The notes under the pieces are model-generated. The model was not told the origin of the DNA. It was given only the letters and a program-made list of their open reading frames with translations, and did no database searches. A program made the translations under genes and the position numbers. From positions 1 through 64,000 of the forward strand of contig NZ_JAHWUS010000004.1 in assembly GCF_019455445.1 (NCBI RefSeq): a DNA stretch of 64,000 nt. Reading direction: 5' to 3'. Numbering within the stretch: position 1 is the stretch's first letter; each line of letters starts with the position of its first letter. Source of the DNA: Pseudaquidulcibacter saccharophilus (GTDB taxonomy: Bacteria > Pseudomonadota > Alphaproteobacteria > Caulobacterales > Aquidulcibacteraceae). Positions 34,774 to 44,566 of this stretch are shown here, piece by piece.

Positions 34774-37259
34774 AATTTCACATTCCTTTCCTTTAACCAT
34801 TGATAGGGCCAATTATCGCCATATCTTGCAGCTAACTCACGTATGCGGGATAATTGTTCTTTGTCTGAAACCCCAACAAATGAGAGGGCTATCGGACCTA
34901 AATTCAGATCAAAAAGTCTGCGTCCTTCGGGGGAAACGAAATAATAATGTTTCTTCTTGGTGGCATTGCGAATAATCTCTATTTGGGCATCATTCATGCC
35001 GAAGATTTTATATAAATCGCGTGGCCCAACTATATTTTCTGTGCCGGATTTATCGGCCTCTTCATTGGGAAGTAGGATTTTAGTCGGGCAGGCTTCAAGT
35101 AATATATCTAATATGCCTGACTTGACCGCATCTGAAAGGGATTGGGTTGCAAGGACAACTACGCAATTGGCTTTGCGTAACACTTTAAGCCATTCGCGAA
35201 TTTTCTCACGAAATGTCGGATGTCCTAACATTACCCATGCTTCGTCCAAGATTAGTATGGCAGGTGAACCATCAAGCGAACGTTCAAATCTTCTAAAAAG
35301 ATATAGAAGGACAGGTATAAGGCTCTTCTCACCCATTCCCATTAATTCTTCGATTTCAAATACTGAAAATGTGCTATTAGCTAATTCATCCTTATCATTA
35401 TCAAGTAAGCGTCCCATAGCTCCTTGAAGGGTATAGAAACTTAGTGCTGCACGAATTTCTTCATCTTGAACCGTTGCCAGAAAATCAGTCATAGTGTGGC
35501 CATATTGAGATGGGTTGCCATTCTCATCATGATTGGCCTGCATTAGTTTTATTGCGCGGTAGATTGCCTCTCTTTGATTGGGACTTGGTGGTCGATTGGT
35601 TTGCAATTCAAAAAGTGTGGCTAGCCAATCATTAGCCCATGCAATATCATTGTCGGTTTCAAGATATGCCAAGGGGCACATTCCAATTTGACTTTGGCTG
35701 CTTGAGTTTACGTCTGCCGCTATATCATAATGTTTTCCACCGGTTGCTAAGGCAAGTGGCATCATTGAGCGGCCTTTGTCAAAGGCGGTAATTCTGGCTT
35801 TGGGATAACGCCTGAATTGTGCAGCAATCAAACCAAGCAATGTTGATTTACCTGCACCGGTTGGACCAAAAATCAATGTGTGCCCCACATCACCAACATG
35901 AAGGTTGAGGCGGAATGGTGTTGTGCCACTTGTCGAGGCATGAAGTAATGGTGGTGAGTTCGTTGGATAAAATGGGCACGGATTGCTTTCACGTCCTGCC
36001 CAAACTGATGACAAAGGAATTAAATCGGTTAGTGATAATGTATGAAGGAATGGTCTTCTTATATTGGGGATTGGATGACCAGGTAATGAACCTAAGAATG
36101 CCTCCATGGCATTAATGGTTTCAATTCTGGCAGAAAAACCTTCACGTCTAATTTGTTTGGCAACTAACCTTGCATTTTCTAAAGCAAGTTCGGCAGATTT
36201 AGCATAAATAACAACAACTGGGGTATAATAGCCGTAAAGTACAACGCCACTGTTGGCATCGGCAATTGCACCTTCGGTAGAGCGTTGCATCATTAGGGCA
36301 TCTTCATCGATAACCCCGCCTTCGGTACGGAACATTTGTGACCAAAACCCACGAACCTTTTGCTTCCATTGACGGCGGTATTTATTAAGCTCAATTACCG
36401 CTTCATATTGTTCAAGATAGATAAAACGTGATGACCAACGATATGTGATAGGAAGGTGATCTAATATGTCGAGAATGCCGACATAGGATTCTGCAGGGAA
36501 GCCGTCTATTGCAACACAGGCAACATAATTTTCACCAATTTTTGGCGTATCACCAACATAAGTTTCGACATTACCAACATAGGCATCCATATACATGGGA
36601 ATGGGTGGAATATTGACGGGATTTAATTCACCTGTCAGGCAGAATTGCAGATAATTTACTAATTCATCTCGTAAATGTTTGCGCCCATTTATATCTTCGA
36701 ATTCAAAGCTCTTCATCCGGCGCAATGATAGGTAATTACCTAATCTATCTTGCATTTCGTTGATAGCTTTTTTGAATTGTTCAAGAATTTTGGAGGCTGG
36801 TGATATTCCTTTTAGGTTTTTATCTTCATCATAGAGATAATCTTGAATTTTACTTTCGCGCCGAAGAGGTGGTGTGTACATCATTATTAGAACATATTCG
36901 CTCTCAAAGTGTTCACCTTCGGTCATAAAGTGTTGGCGACGTTCTTCTTCAATCAGTTTAGAAATTTTATCTGGAAAAGAAGAACGGTATTCGGCAGGAT
37001 AGTCTTCAGCCGGTAATCTTATTGCGTCGTGCCAAGTTACCCAGCCAGACCCTAATTGGCACATGGCGGCATTTATTCGCGCAGAGATATAATTTTTCTC
37101 TTCAGGTGTCGCACTCGCTAAATCCGAGCCTCTATAATAAAAGCCAGCCATAAGTGAGCCGTCTTTGCCCAACACAATCCCATCATCTATAAGAGCCGCC
37201 CAATTTAATAAATCTGGCATACCTTTGGCAGTTTCTTGGAATTGTTTGATAGCTAACAT
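34770..37259 (-). CDS. trbE: TrbE (VirB4-type) ATPase
   Basis: An 829-aa motor ATPase of the secretion channel. The N-terminal VirB4 domain begins LNWAALIDDGIVLGKDGSL. Walker A IFGPTGAGKSTLLGL lies near 452-466 and Walker B ILILDEAWVMLG near 665. The ATQSLSDAVKSGILD segment follows. Length is normal for TrbE. Confidence 0.95.
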   Translation of the reverse strand: MLAIKQFQETAKGMPDLLNWAALIDDGIVLGKDGSLMAGFYYRGSDLASATPEEKNYISARINAAMCQLGSGWVTWHDAIRLPAEDYPAEYRSSFPDKISKLIEEERRQHFMTEGEHFESEYVLIMMYTPPLRRESKIQDYLYDEDKNLKGISPASKILEQFKKAINEMQDRLGNYLSLRRMKSFEFEDINGRKHLRDELVNYLQFCLTGELNPVNIPPIPMYMDAYVGNVETYVGDTPKIGENYVACVAIDGFPAESYVGILDILDHLPITYRWSSRFIYLEQYEAVIELNKYRRQWKQKVRGFWSQMFRTEGGVIDEDALMMQRSTEGAIADANSGVVLYGYYTPVVVIYAKSAELALENARLVAKQIRREGFSARIETINAMEAFLGSLPGHPIPNIRRPFLHTLSLTDLIPLSSVWAGRESNPCPFYPTNSPPLLHASTSGTTPFRLNLHVGDVGHTLIFGPTGAGKSTLLGLIAAQFRRYPKARITAFDKGRSMMPLALATGGKHYDIAADVNSSSQSQIGMCPLAYLETDNDIAWANDWLATLFELQTNRPPSPNQREAIYRAIKLMQANHDENGNPSQYGHTMTDFLATVQDEEIRAALSFYTLQGAMGRLLDNDKDELANSTFSVFEIEELMGMGEKSLIPVLLYLFRRFERSLDGSPAILILDEAWVMLGHPTFREKIREWLKVLRKANCVVVLATQSLSDAVKSGILDILLEACPTKILLPNEEADKSGTENIVGPRDLYKIFGMNDAQIEIIRNATKKKHYYFVSPEGRRLFDLNLGPIALSFVGVSDKEQLSRIRELAARYGDNWPYQWLKERNVKL

Positions 37260-37297
37260 TGTCGCCTCACTTTTTAAAATGGCTATTTATGAATTGT

Positions 37298-37579
37298 CTA
37301 TTTTTGAAAGGGCTTGGGCCTCGCTGGGTAATATCCTTGGTATTTGATGCTTCGCAGATAGATCTCGCTCATTTGTGGATCGGCTTTTGCCATTTGTCTC
37401 AATGCCGTGATTGCGCCAAACCAAATTATGATGGCTGCAATTGCCGTGAACCAATTAAGGGCAGAGAAGATAAGTGCGAAACAAATAAGGGCAGCTAGTA
37501 GGACTAGCTTGCGCTCCCCGCCCGCAATTAAATTCGGACGGTTTAAGGCGCGCGATAATGGTGTTCTGCGTAGGCTCAT
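37298..37579 (-). CDS. trbD: TrbD (VirB3-type) membrane protein
   Basis: A 93-aa small membrane protein: SLRRTPLSRALNRPNLIAGG matches the TrbD start, followed by two close helices (about 25-60) and the tail SEIYLRSIKYQGYYPARP. The ATG at 37579 is two bases after the trbC stop. Confidence 0.9.
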   Translation of the reverse strand: MSLRRTPLSRALNRPNLIAGGERKLVLLAALICFALIFSALNWFTAIAAIIIWFGAITALRQMAKADPQMSEIYLRSIKYQGYYPARPKPFQK

Positions 37580-37580
37580 T

Positions 37581-37919
37581 TTAGCTAGCAAAGATACTAA
37601 TGATGCTATTTGCACCAACAATAACTGAGATTACCAACACGATGAAAACCATTGTTCTGGCAAAGCCGTTAATTTCGCCGCCCCAAATTAGAGTTGCGCC
37701 GGCCGCAACAATTGCAATGATTGAAATGCCCATTGCCACTGGACCTGAAATTGATTGGCGTACTTGTTGGAGGGGAGATTCCCAAGGAAGGGCATTTGCC
37801 GTGCTTGCGATGAATAGTGAAGCAATAAAAGCGATTAGAAAATTGAAGGCAAAATTCAATATTCGGTGTTGGTTAAGATATTTGGAAACTTGATTTACAT
37901 AACTACTCACTCTTTTCAT
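37581..37919 (-). CDS. trbC: TrbC (VirB2-type) pilin precursor
   Basis: A 112-aa pro-pilin. A long leader with hydrophobic LNFAFNFLIAFIASLFIAS ends at ANALPWE. Two helices follow (AMGISIIAIVAAGATLIWG and TMVFIVLVISVIVGANSII) separated by a short basic loop GGEINGFAR. RP4 TrbC is cyclised after cleavage; whether this one is cannot be seen. Confidence 0.9.
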   Translation of the reverse strand: MKRVSSYVNQVSKYLNQHRILNFAFNFLIAFIASLFIASTANALPWESPLQQVRQSISGPVAMGISIIAIVAAGATLIWGGEINGFARTMVFIVLVISVIVGANSIISIFAS

Positions 37920-37946
37920 ATTCGAAGCTCCTTCTCAAAAGTTCGA

Positions 37947-38909
37947 TTAAATGGGTTCTATTTGGTATCCATTCGCGCCGAACCCTTTCACGCGAATAAC
38001 CTCTTTAACTCGCCTACCATCATTAGTCTTGGCGATAGAAATTATGATATTAATTGCCTCTGCGATTACGCCTGGCATTGGTGTTGAAGAAACTTCTGCA
38101 ACCAAGGCTTCAATTCTGGTTAGGCCAGATTTGGCATCATTGGCGTGTACTGTTGCAACGCCACCGGCATGGCCTGTGTTCCATGCCTTAAGAAGTGATA
38201 ATGCTTCGCCGCCTCTAACTTCACCTACCAGAATGCGGTCAGGCCTTAAGCGCATTGTTGCTTTTAGTAAGCGCAACATATCGACGTTAGAAGTTGCTCT
38301 AAGAATTACTTTATTTGGAGACCTGCATTGAATTTCAGCAGTATCTTCAATTATAACCAATCTATCACTTGGAACAACTTCCGCCATATAATCAATTATG
38401 GCATTAGTAAGCGTGGTTTTACCGGTTCCGGTACCGCCAACAACTAAGATGTTTTGTTTATCAATGACCGCTTTCTTTATGAAGTCAGCTTGCCCAGCGC
38501 TCATAATGTTGGTTGCAACATAATCTTCTAAGGTAAATATACGAGTGGCTTTGCGACGGATTGTGAAGCATGGCGCCGATACCACTGGCGGTATCATGGC
38601 TTCAAAGCGGCTTCCGTCCAGGGGAAGCTCGCACTCAATAATAGGGTTTTCACGAGTAACGGTGGTTCTGTAATGCGCAGCTATAGTTCCGATTAAACCT
38701 TCGGCACGAGTTTGAGAGAAATTGCTCTCAACAAGTTCAATACCATCGCCCAATCTTTCAACCCAAAGACTGCCGTCAGGATTGAGCATGACTTCAATAA
38801 CATGAGGCTCTTTTAAAAGGGCGCAGATTTTAGTTCCAAGTTCGCGGGCCAACTTCTCTTCAAGTCGAGACGCTTGCAAGCTCTGCAATGAAACCATCTG
38901 TTCAGCCAT
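37947..38909 (-). CDS. trbB: TrbB (VirB11-type) ATPase
   Basis: A 320-aa hexameric ATPase energising pilus assembly. Walker A VVGGTGTGKTTLTNAI near 157-172, an Asp box LVIIEDTAEIQC, Walker B-like RPDRILVGEVRGGEAL and the His box TGHAGGVATVHAN are all present. The ATG at 38909 follows AGGAGG by 7 nt; the open frame continues further upstream without such a site. First gene of the trb operon. Confidence 0.95.
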   Translation of the reverse strand: MAEQMVSLQSLQASRLEEKLARELGTKICALLKEPHVIEVMLNPDGSLWVERLGDGIELVESNFSQTRAEGLIGTIAAHYRTTVTRENPIIECELPLDGSRFEAMIPPVVSAPCFTIRRKATRIFTLEDYVATNIMSAGQADFIKKAVIDKQNILVVGGTGTGKTTLTNAIIDYMAEVVPSDRLVIIEDTAEIQCRSPNKVILRATSNVDMLRLLKATMRLRPDRILVGEVRGGEALSLLKAWNTGHAGGVATVHANDAKSGLTRIEALVAEVSSTPMPGVIAEAINIIISIAKTNDGRRVKEVIRVKGFGANGYQIEPI

Positions 38910-38930
38910 TCTTAAGCCTCCTTGATTGGA

Positions 38931-38980
38931 ACCAATACTGGTAGCTTTATATGCGAAGTGAAAAGCTACTTGATATTGGT
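38931..38980 (-). promoter_or_regulatory. Long inverted repeat in the trb leader
   Basis: ACCAATA plus GTAGCTTT pairs with AAAGCTAC plus TATTGGT, with small unequal spacers (CTG against TTGA) and a 13-nt loop. It ends 22 bp before the trbB ATG on the transcript side. It may be an operator or a leader RNA hairpin controlling pilus expression. The rest up to 39290 shows no gene. Confidence 0.5.
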
Positions 38981-39297
38981 CTGGCAAGGATTGTGCCAAG
39001 AATGGCGCAAGGTGAGGCCAAATATTTAATTGAAACAACTTACTAATCGGTATGGATGCGCAGTATAAGGGTAAATAATGGTTAAGTTATTGTTTTAATG
39101 TAATAAATATATCTTATTGTTTGCGCAGTAAAAAACTCGAACGAGCTTATAGTTGAGTGTCATTTTCTCCGACTTATTCATAATTTTAACGACTCATTAA
39201 CCATGATTTACAGAAATTGTGTCGATATGGAGGAGTGGTGTGTCATGGTGGGACTGTAAACCCGAGCACATTAAAATATCATATTTAAGCAATCGAT

Positions 39298-39336
39298 TTG
39301 ATTTCAATCAATTATCATTTTTAAGCACGTTATATT
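39298..39336 (+). promoter_or_regulatory. FNR-type box and -10 of ubiTUV
   Basis: TTGATTTCAATCAA (39298-39311) is a perfect FNR-type palindrome. TATATT at 39331-39336 places the likely start near 39344, about 40 bp from the box centre, the class II activator spacing. Confidence 0.75.
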
Positions 39337-39366
39337 AGTTATATATATTAAAATTGGGGATATAAC

Positions 39367-40038
39367 TTGGAAAACCGTAATAAATTTAAACAGTTTAGAT
39401 TTGGTAATTTGAAAAATATAATAATCAGGAAGGGGTTCAACAAATTTTTAAATGCACCATATTTTTTAAAACAATATTTGTTGGACTTGTTAAGCTCAAG
39501 AATAAATCACCTTTACTCTAAATTGATTTTTAGGTTAAAGGCGTTAGAAAATAAAATTATAATATATAAGCCAACATTTTCAGAAAAGTTTCTGAAAATG
39601 ACAATTCTTAATGGAAAAATTAGAATAAAGATTGGTACCGCAAATGATGTCAAAAATGCTGACGTAAAAATATCATGTGAAATAATTGATTTATTGAAAC
39701 TTTCCGAAGGTGAAGTTGATGGCGATGCACTATTTTTTTCAAGAAACATTGTAATTGAAGGCAATGCCGAAATATTGGTGCTCCTAAGAAATGCCCTCGA
39801 AAATGAAGGGCTTGAATTTAGAAATATTATATCGCCTAAAAATGCAATATTTGCTGCCTCAATAAATAGAATAATCACAGAGATTGATACTAAACTCGGA
39901 AAAGTTGATCAGTTTTTTGATGAAAATTTTAATTTTAGAATAGATGATTTAGAAACGGAAATGAGTACTTTTTTTACTGATTTAGAACGTACAAACCTTC
40001 GGATAGAAAAACTAGAAGGGCGTATTGCCAGAGGTTGA
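39367..40038 (+). CDS. ubiT: UbiT, SCP2-domain lipid carrier for anaerobic ubiquinone synthesis
   Basis: A 223-aa SCP2-domain protein. UbiT is needed with UbiU and UbiV to make ubiquinone without O2. The domain occupies about 70-150 and includes VDGDALFFSRNIVIEG, close to the UbiT signature DALFFSR..IEGD. An N-terminal basic region precedes it and a helical tail follows. The TTG start has GGGGA 6 nt upstream. It is first in an operon driven by an FNR-type box and ends 4 bp before the ubiU ATG. Confidence 0.85.
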   Translation: MENRNKFKQFRFGNLKNIIIRKGFNKFLNAPYFLKQYLLDLLSSRINHLYSKLIFRLKALENKIIIYKPTFSEKFLKMTILNGKIRIKIGTANDVKNADVKISCEIIDLLKLSEGEVDGDALFFSRNIVIEGNAEILVLLRNALENEGLEFRNIISPKNAIFAASINRIITEIDTKLGKVDQFFDENFNFRIDDLETEMSTFFTDLERTNLRIEKLEGRIARG

Positions 40039-40042
40039 TATT

Positions 40043-41029
40043 ATGGAAAAACTTGAAATAGTATGCCCTGCTGGCACATTGTCGGCGGCAATTGTTGCAA
40101 TAGATGAGGGTGCAGATTGCATTTATTTCGGCTTTAATGATGAGACTAATGCAAGAAATTTTCCGGGGCTAAACTTTAGTCGTGAAGAAGCGGCAGAAGC
40201 CATTTTATACGCCCATTCTAAAAATTGCAAGGCTATGATTGCGATTAATACTTATATGAATGCGTCAAGTGAGAATAAATGGTTTCAAGCTGTTGATGAT
40301 GCAATAATATTAGGTGCTGATGCCGTAATACTAGCCGATATTGGCTTATTAGCCTATGCAAGAGATAGGCATCCAAAGGCTAAATTGCACCTTTCCGTTC
40401 AAGCATCGGCGTCGACGATAAGCAATATTAATTTTTTTGTCGAGGAATTTGGTGTTCGTCGAGTTGTTTTACCGCGCGTTTTAACGCTTGGACAAATAAG
40501 GGATTTAAATAATAGTATTTCTGTTGAAACTGAAATTTTTGCCTTTGGAGGAATGTGTCCAATGGCGGAGGGAAGATGTTATCTTTCGTCTTATATTACT
40601 GGCAAATCACCAAATTCGCATGGGGTTTGTTCCCCCGCATCACATGTTAAATATCTATATGAAAAAGGTGAACTTGTATCCCGATTGGGTGATTTTACAA
40701 TTAATAAATTTGATAAAAATGAACTCGCTGGTTATCCTACCCTTTGCAAAGGTAGGTTCAGAATTAACGATGATGTGGATTATTTTTTTGAAGATCCAGT
40801 AAGTTTAAATGTCTTAGAAAACTTAACTGAAGTTGTAAACTCTGGTGTCTCTGCGCTTAAAATTGAAGGGCGGCAACGTGGGAAAGCCTATGTAAAAGAA
40901 GTAGTTAGAACATTTAGAAAAGCAATTGATGATTTCTATAATAATCTACCACACCAGCATGCCAATCTTACACATTTGTGTGAGGGCGGGAAGGTTACGA
41001 CAGGTGCATATTACAGGAAGTGGCGATAA
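40043..41029 (+). CDS. ubiU: UbiU, Fe-S peptidase-U32-family hydroxylation protein
   Basis: A 328-aa U32-family protein. UbiU and UbiV form a heterodimer with two [4Fe-4S] clusters that supports O2-independent ring hydroxylation in ubiquinone synthesis. It opens EIVCPAGTLSAAIVAIDEGAD. Cysteine pattern GGMCPMAEGRC, then HGVCSP and a later TLCKGR supplies four ligands. KIEGRQRGKAYV is family-typical. The ATG at 40043 is chosen over a TTG at 40025, as GAGG lies 8 nt before. Confidence 0.93.
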   Translation: MEKLEIVCPAGTLSAAIVAIDEGADCIYFGFNDETNARNFPGLNFSREEAAEAILYAHSKNCKAMIAINTYMNASSENKWFQAVDDAIILGADAVILADIGLLAYARDRHPKAKLHLSVQASASTISNINFFVEEFGVRRVVLPRVLTLGQIRDLNNSISVETEIFAFGGMCPMAEGRCYLSSYITGKSPNSHGVCSPASHVKYLYEKGELVSRLGDFTINKFDKNELAGYPTLCKGRFRINDDVDYFFEDPVSLNVLENLTEVVNSGVSALKIEGRQRGKAYVKEVVRTFRKAIDDFYNNLPHQHANLTHLCEGGKVTTGAYYRKWR

Positions 41030-41030
41030 T

Positions 41031-41921
41031 ATGACTATTACATTAGGTCCATTATTATTTAATTGGAGTGATGAAAAATTCTTAGATTTCTATTCTATGG
41101 TGGCTAATGAATTAGAAGTTTCTGACGTATATATTGGTGAAGTTGTATGTTCAAAAAGGTTACAGCTTTATTCAAAACACTTAGACGGTGTAATAGAAAC
41201 ATTAAAACGCTGTGGGAAAAATGTAATTTTTTCAAGCCTAAGCCTAATAAATTCTGAAGCTGAGAAAAAGCAACAATTAAAAATAATTTCGAACCACGAT
41301 TTTGATGCTATCGAATTAAACGATTTATCTTTAATGCAATTTGTTAATAAAGAACATTGTCGAATTGGCCCATATATTAATATTTATAATCCATCGGCTT
41401 TGAATTTCTTTATTAATAAAGGCTTTAATGGCTTTACTTTGCCTATCGAATTAAGTGAAGCAACGATATTAGAGTTGTTGAGAGCAAAGAAAACAAATTT
41501 CGAAATTCAAGTATTTGGAAAAATGCCACTTGCAATATCTGCACGTTGCTATCATGCAAGGTCATATGGCCTTACAAAAGATAGCTGCGATTTCATTTGT
41601 ATTAAAGATCGTGGAGGCCTGCTCTCTAAAACTTTGGATGGTGAAAAATATCTAATTATTAATGGCACGCAAACTATGTCTTCAACGTGCTTAAATATGA
41701 TTCGTGAAATCGATATATTGTATAATCATGGCTTTTCAAGATTTAGGGTATCACCACAATCTGAAAATATATTGCAAGTAGTCAAAATATTTAATGAAGC
41801 TCAACAAAATAAATTTGATAAAAGTGAAGCGTATGAAAAATTAACGCGATTAATGCCAAATGAAAATTTTTCAAATGGTTTTTTTTATGGGCAGGAGGGG
41901 CATAAATATTTTTATACTTAG
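41031..41921 (+). CDS. ubiV: UbiV, partner of UbiU
   Basis: A 296-aa U32-family protein starting TITLGPLLFNW, as UbiV does. It shows YIGEVVCSKR near residue 33, then the cluster pattern ARCYHARSYGLTKDSCDFIC, giving the cysteines for its Fe-S cluster. The ATG is one base after the ubiU stop, so they are coupled. Confidence 0.92.
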   Translation: MTITLGPLLFNWSDEKFLDFYSMVANELEVSDVYIGEVVCSKRLQLYSKHLDGVIETLKRCGKNVIFSSLSLINSEAEKKQQLKIISNHDFDAIELNDLSLMQFVNKEHCRIGPYINIYNPSALNFFINKGFNGFTLPIELSEATILELLRAKKTNFEIQVFGKMPLAISARCYHARSYGLTKDSCDFICIKDRGGLLSKTLDGEKYLIINGTQTMSSTCLNMIREIDILYNHGFSRFRVSPQSENILQVVKIFNEAQQNKFDKSEAYEKLTRLMPNENFSNGFFYGQEGHKYFYT

Positions 41922-41941
41922 GTGCCATGAAATTCGCTACT

Positions 41942-42988
41942 TTATGAATGATTGAAATTACTCTCAAATAAATAGGAATTGGCATTATCACGGTTTAATA
42001 TTTTGTCTCTAATAACTTCTGCTGCGATTGGGGAAAAAAGGAAACCATGCCGATACATGCCATTAATGTGAAAAGCATTGCCATTATAGGAAATCTTTGG
42101 TGTTTTATTTTTAAAGCTTGGACGTATTCCATTATTTAATTTCAACAAATGTGAACTCTCAAATCTATTTGAAAATGCATTAGCAACTTCAATAAGCAGT
42201 TTTAAGCCTATTATTCGGGCTTTTCGTGGGTTTGCGTCTTCTTCAATTCTTGAAGTCGCGCCAATAATGAAACGTCCCTTACCACATGGGACAATGTAAT
42301 AAATATTATTTTCGTACCAAAATCTAACAGGCCTTGTTAGTTTAATATCATGATTTTCAATTAAGATTGTTTCACCTTTTATGCATAATAAGTCATTATA
42401 ATCTGCTTCCCACCCCCTTGCATCGATAACCCAATCAAATTGATCTTTTATAGTTATAGGTGTTACCATTTCTCTTTTTAGTTTAGCACCACATTTTATT
42501 AAGTGTTGTATAATTATTTTTTGTGAATTTGGTGCGCTTAAATTTATGTCTTTGGGGAAAAATATTGCATCAGTAAATTTGGACGAAATGTCTGGCTCCA
42601 AATACTTTAATTGTTTTCTATCGAAAGTTTGAAATTCAATATCAGTAGATTTTAGAATATTTTGGAATTTATTTATTTTTGATTGCTGGAAGCTTTGCGA
42701 TAATAATAAACTTCCCTTGGTTTGGAGCATACAATTATGCTTTTTAGAAAAATTATTCCAAAAAACAACGCTTTCAATCGAGCAATTAATAAAGGAATAT
42801 GGTAAATCCAACAATTCGCCCCCGGGATTAATCATTCCCGAAGCAACATGGCTTGCACCCTTTCCAGGAAAGCCGCTTTTATCGAAGATCGTAATATCAA
42901 AGCCATCATACGATAGCTTATACGCACACATTAGGCCACTTATGCCAGCACCAATAATGCCTATTTTTATATTGTTGCAAAAACTCAT
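41942..42988 (-). CDS. ThiO-like FAD-dependent oxidoreductase
   Basis: A 348-aa flavoprotein of the DAO/ThiO group. The FAD-binding motif is GIIGAGISGLMCAYKLS near 10-26, followed by an acidic IFDKSGFPGKGAS strand end. GRFIIGATSRIEE and, near the end, INGMYRHGFLFSPIAAEVI match glycine-oxidase-like proteins. No thiamine gene is nearby. Its neighbours are ubiTUV and an NnrS-like gene, so a role in anaerobic quinone or redox metabolism is possible but inferred. The ATG at 42988 has GAGAG just before it. It is convergent with ubiV. Confidence 0.8.
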   Translation of the reverse strand: MSFCNNIKIGIIGAGISGLMCAYKLSYDGFDITIFDKSGFPGKGASHVASGMINPGGELLDLPYSFINCSIESVVFWNNFSKKHNCMLQTKGSLLLSQSFQQSKINKFQNILKSTDIEFQTFDRKQLKYLEPDISSKFTDAIFFPKDINLSAPNSQKIIIQHLIKCGAKLKREMVTPITIKDQFDWVIDARGWEADYNDLLCIKGETILIENHDIKLTRPVRFWYENNIYYIVPCGKGRFIIGATSRIEEDANPRKARIIGLKLLIEVANAFSNRFESSHLLKLNNGIRPSFKNKTPKISYNGNAFHINGMYRHGFLFSPIAAEVIRDKILNRDNANSYLFESNFNHS

Positions 42989-43021
42989 TCTCTCTGATGC
43001 ACTAAAATATTTATTTGTAAC

Positions 43022-43035
43022 TTGATTTGGCTCAA
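43022..43035 (+). promoter_or_regulatory. Near-consensus FNR-type box before the NnrS-like gene
   Basis: TTGATTTGGCTCAA differs from the palindrome at one arm position. It lies between the divergent FAD-enzyme and NnrS-like genes and is placed better for the latter, though no strong -10 is seen. Confidence 0.4.
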
Positions 43036-43120
43036 GTGATGCCAATACTATTTATTCTATCCATTGTATTCAGTTTATGTAAATTTGAAAAATGCTTATA
43101 TCAAGGGATTTAATGTATAG

Positions 43121-44230
43121 GTGGATATGGCAAAGCAATTTGAATATTATAGATTGGTGCTTATCTGGTTAGTTATTAGTTTATTATTTTGGTGGTTTAA
43201 TCTAATATGTTGCAATTCGCCAATTAAAGATTTCGGCTTTTTACATAGGTTTGAGCTTATATATGCTTATTTTTCAGGCATTTTTACCATTTATGCATTT
43301 CATTGGACCTTATTGAAACGTGCAAATATCAAATTTAAACTGCCAATGATTCAAATTTGGTTTTTATTGTGGGGTGTTGCGCGATATATTTCATTTGTAT
43401 TTCCAGCAAGTAATCTCTATTTTATTGTTAATTCACTTGCCCCCTTATTTGTTTTAGTATTGTTGCTTCATATTGTTTTTGATGAAGGTGCAATGCGCAT
43501 AAAATTGATTTTGATACCTAATGTCGCGCTGATTTTTACTAACGTCATTTATTCAAATGGTGCCATTGAAACATCGTTAAGAATTCTGATTGTGCTGCCC
43601 ACAATTCTTATAATGTTTTACGGTGGAAGAATTTTGGATAGTGAAATGCATAACTCACTTAATAAAATGCAAAACCATTTTATTAACCGCAGGTTAAGTT
43701 CATTATTAGAAGTATTTTTATTTTTATCATTATTTCTTTGGATATTAATGATTGTACAGCAATATAAATCTATCTTCGGTTTGATTTATATTTTACTATT
43801 TATAACTAGAATTTTGCTATGGGTCTTAATAATTAATTTTAAAAAGCCATATAATCTTTTAGTAATTATTCCATTTCTATGGATTTTCTTTGCAAGCCTT
43901 CGAGTCTTTTTTCTTGCGCAATTGGACGTTATAACGGTACATATACTTACTTTAGGCGTCCTTATGAGCATGACCTTTGTTTTTATTAATAGGTCAATGC
44001 AAAGGACCTGTAGCAATTACCTAACTGAAACATTTTTTAAAAAATATGTTTTTACACTTTTACAGTTATCACTAATTTTTAGGATGTTGGCGGATTGTTT
44101 TAAAAGCTATTCGATTATTTTTTACTCTGTTTCAATTTGTGTTTTAATTTTTTCTATAATTCTACAAATGCGTATTATAACAACAAATATAAAATATTGG
44201 GAGAATAGTTTACATGACTCATTGAAGTAG
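43121..44230 (+). CDS. NnrS-like membrane protein
   Basis: A 369-aa polytopic protein with about 11-12 helices. It follows the NnrS pattern: HRFELIYAYFSGIFTIYAFHWTLLK near the start and VHILTLGVLMSMTFVFINRSM near 285-305, where classic NnrS has HALTVGAIG.MTL.V..R. NnrS is a heme- and copper-linked protein that helps cells tolerate nitric oxide. Many conserved residues are replaced, so this is a divergent member. The GTG at 43121 or the ATG at 43127 could start it. Confidence 0.75.
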   Translation: MDMAKQFEYYRLVLIWLVISLLFWWFNLICCNSPIKDFGFLHRFELIYAYFSGIFTIYAFHWTLLKRANIKFKLPMIQIWFLLWGVARYISFVFPASNLYFIVNSLAPLFVLVLLLHIVFDEGAMRIKLILIPNVALIFTNVIYSNGAIETSLRILIVLPTILIMFYGGRILDSEMHNSLNKMQNHFINRRLSSLLEVFLFLSLFLWILMIVQQYKSIFGLIYILLFITRILLWVLIINFKKPYNLLVIIPFLWIFFASLRVFFLAQLDVITVHILTLGVLMSMTFVFINRSMQRTCSNYLTETFFKKYVFTLLQLSLIFRMLADCFKSYSIIFYSVSICVLIFSIILQMRIITTNIKYWENSLHDSLK

Positions 44231-44566
44231 GATAGTCCCGCGTTTTTTTTAATACTAAAAAATTTATTAATATCTGGCGGGGGCTAGTGCTCAGTCAAAT
44301 AAAATAAATAAACTCTTCATCCTAAGAAATTATCATCTTTCTATTGGCAGAATAAATATATATAGTAAATACAAATTAGATTTACTTGCCTGTTTATGAA
44401 TGAAGCAATCATAACGTATGTGAAATTTTGCTTTATTTTGTCCAATTTTAAGACAAAATTATCCATTTCGCGAGATGTTATATATGTAAAAAATTTATAT
44501 ATTTAAATTGTTTTCTAATTTTATTTAGTGGATTTTTAAAACAAAGTAAAGAATTGAAAATTGAAC
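44231..44566. other. AT-rich gap before the PAS gene
   Basis: No gene seen. An inverted repeat TTTTGTC/GACAAAA (44436-44458, 9-nt spacer) could be an operator. No FNR-type box was found here. Confidence 0.4.
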
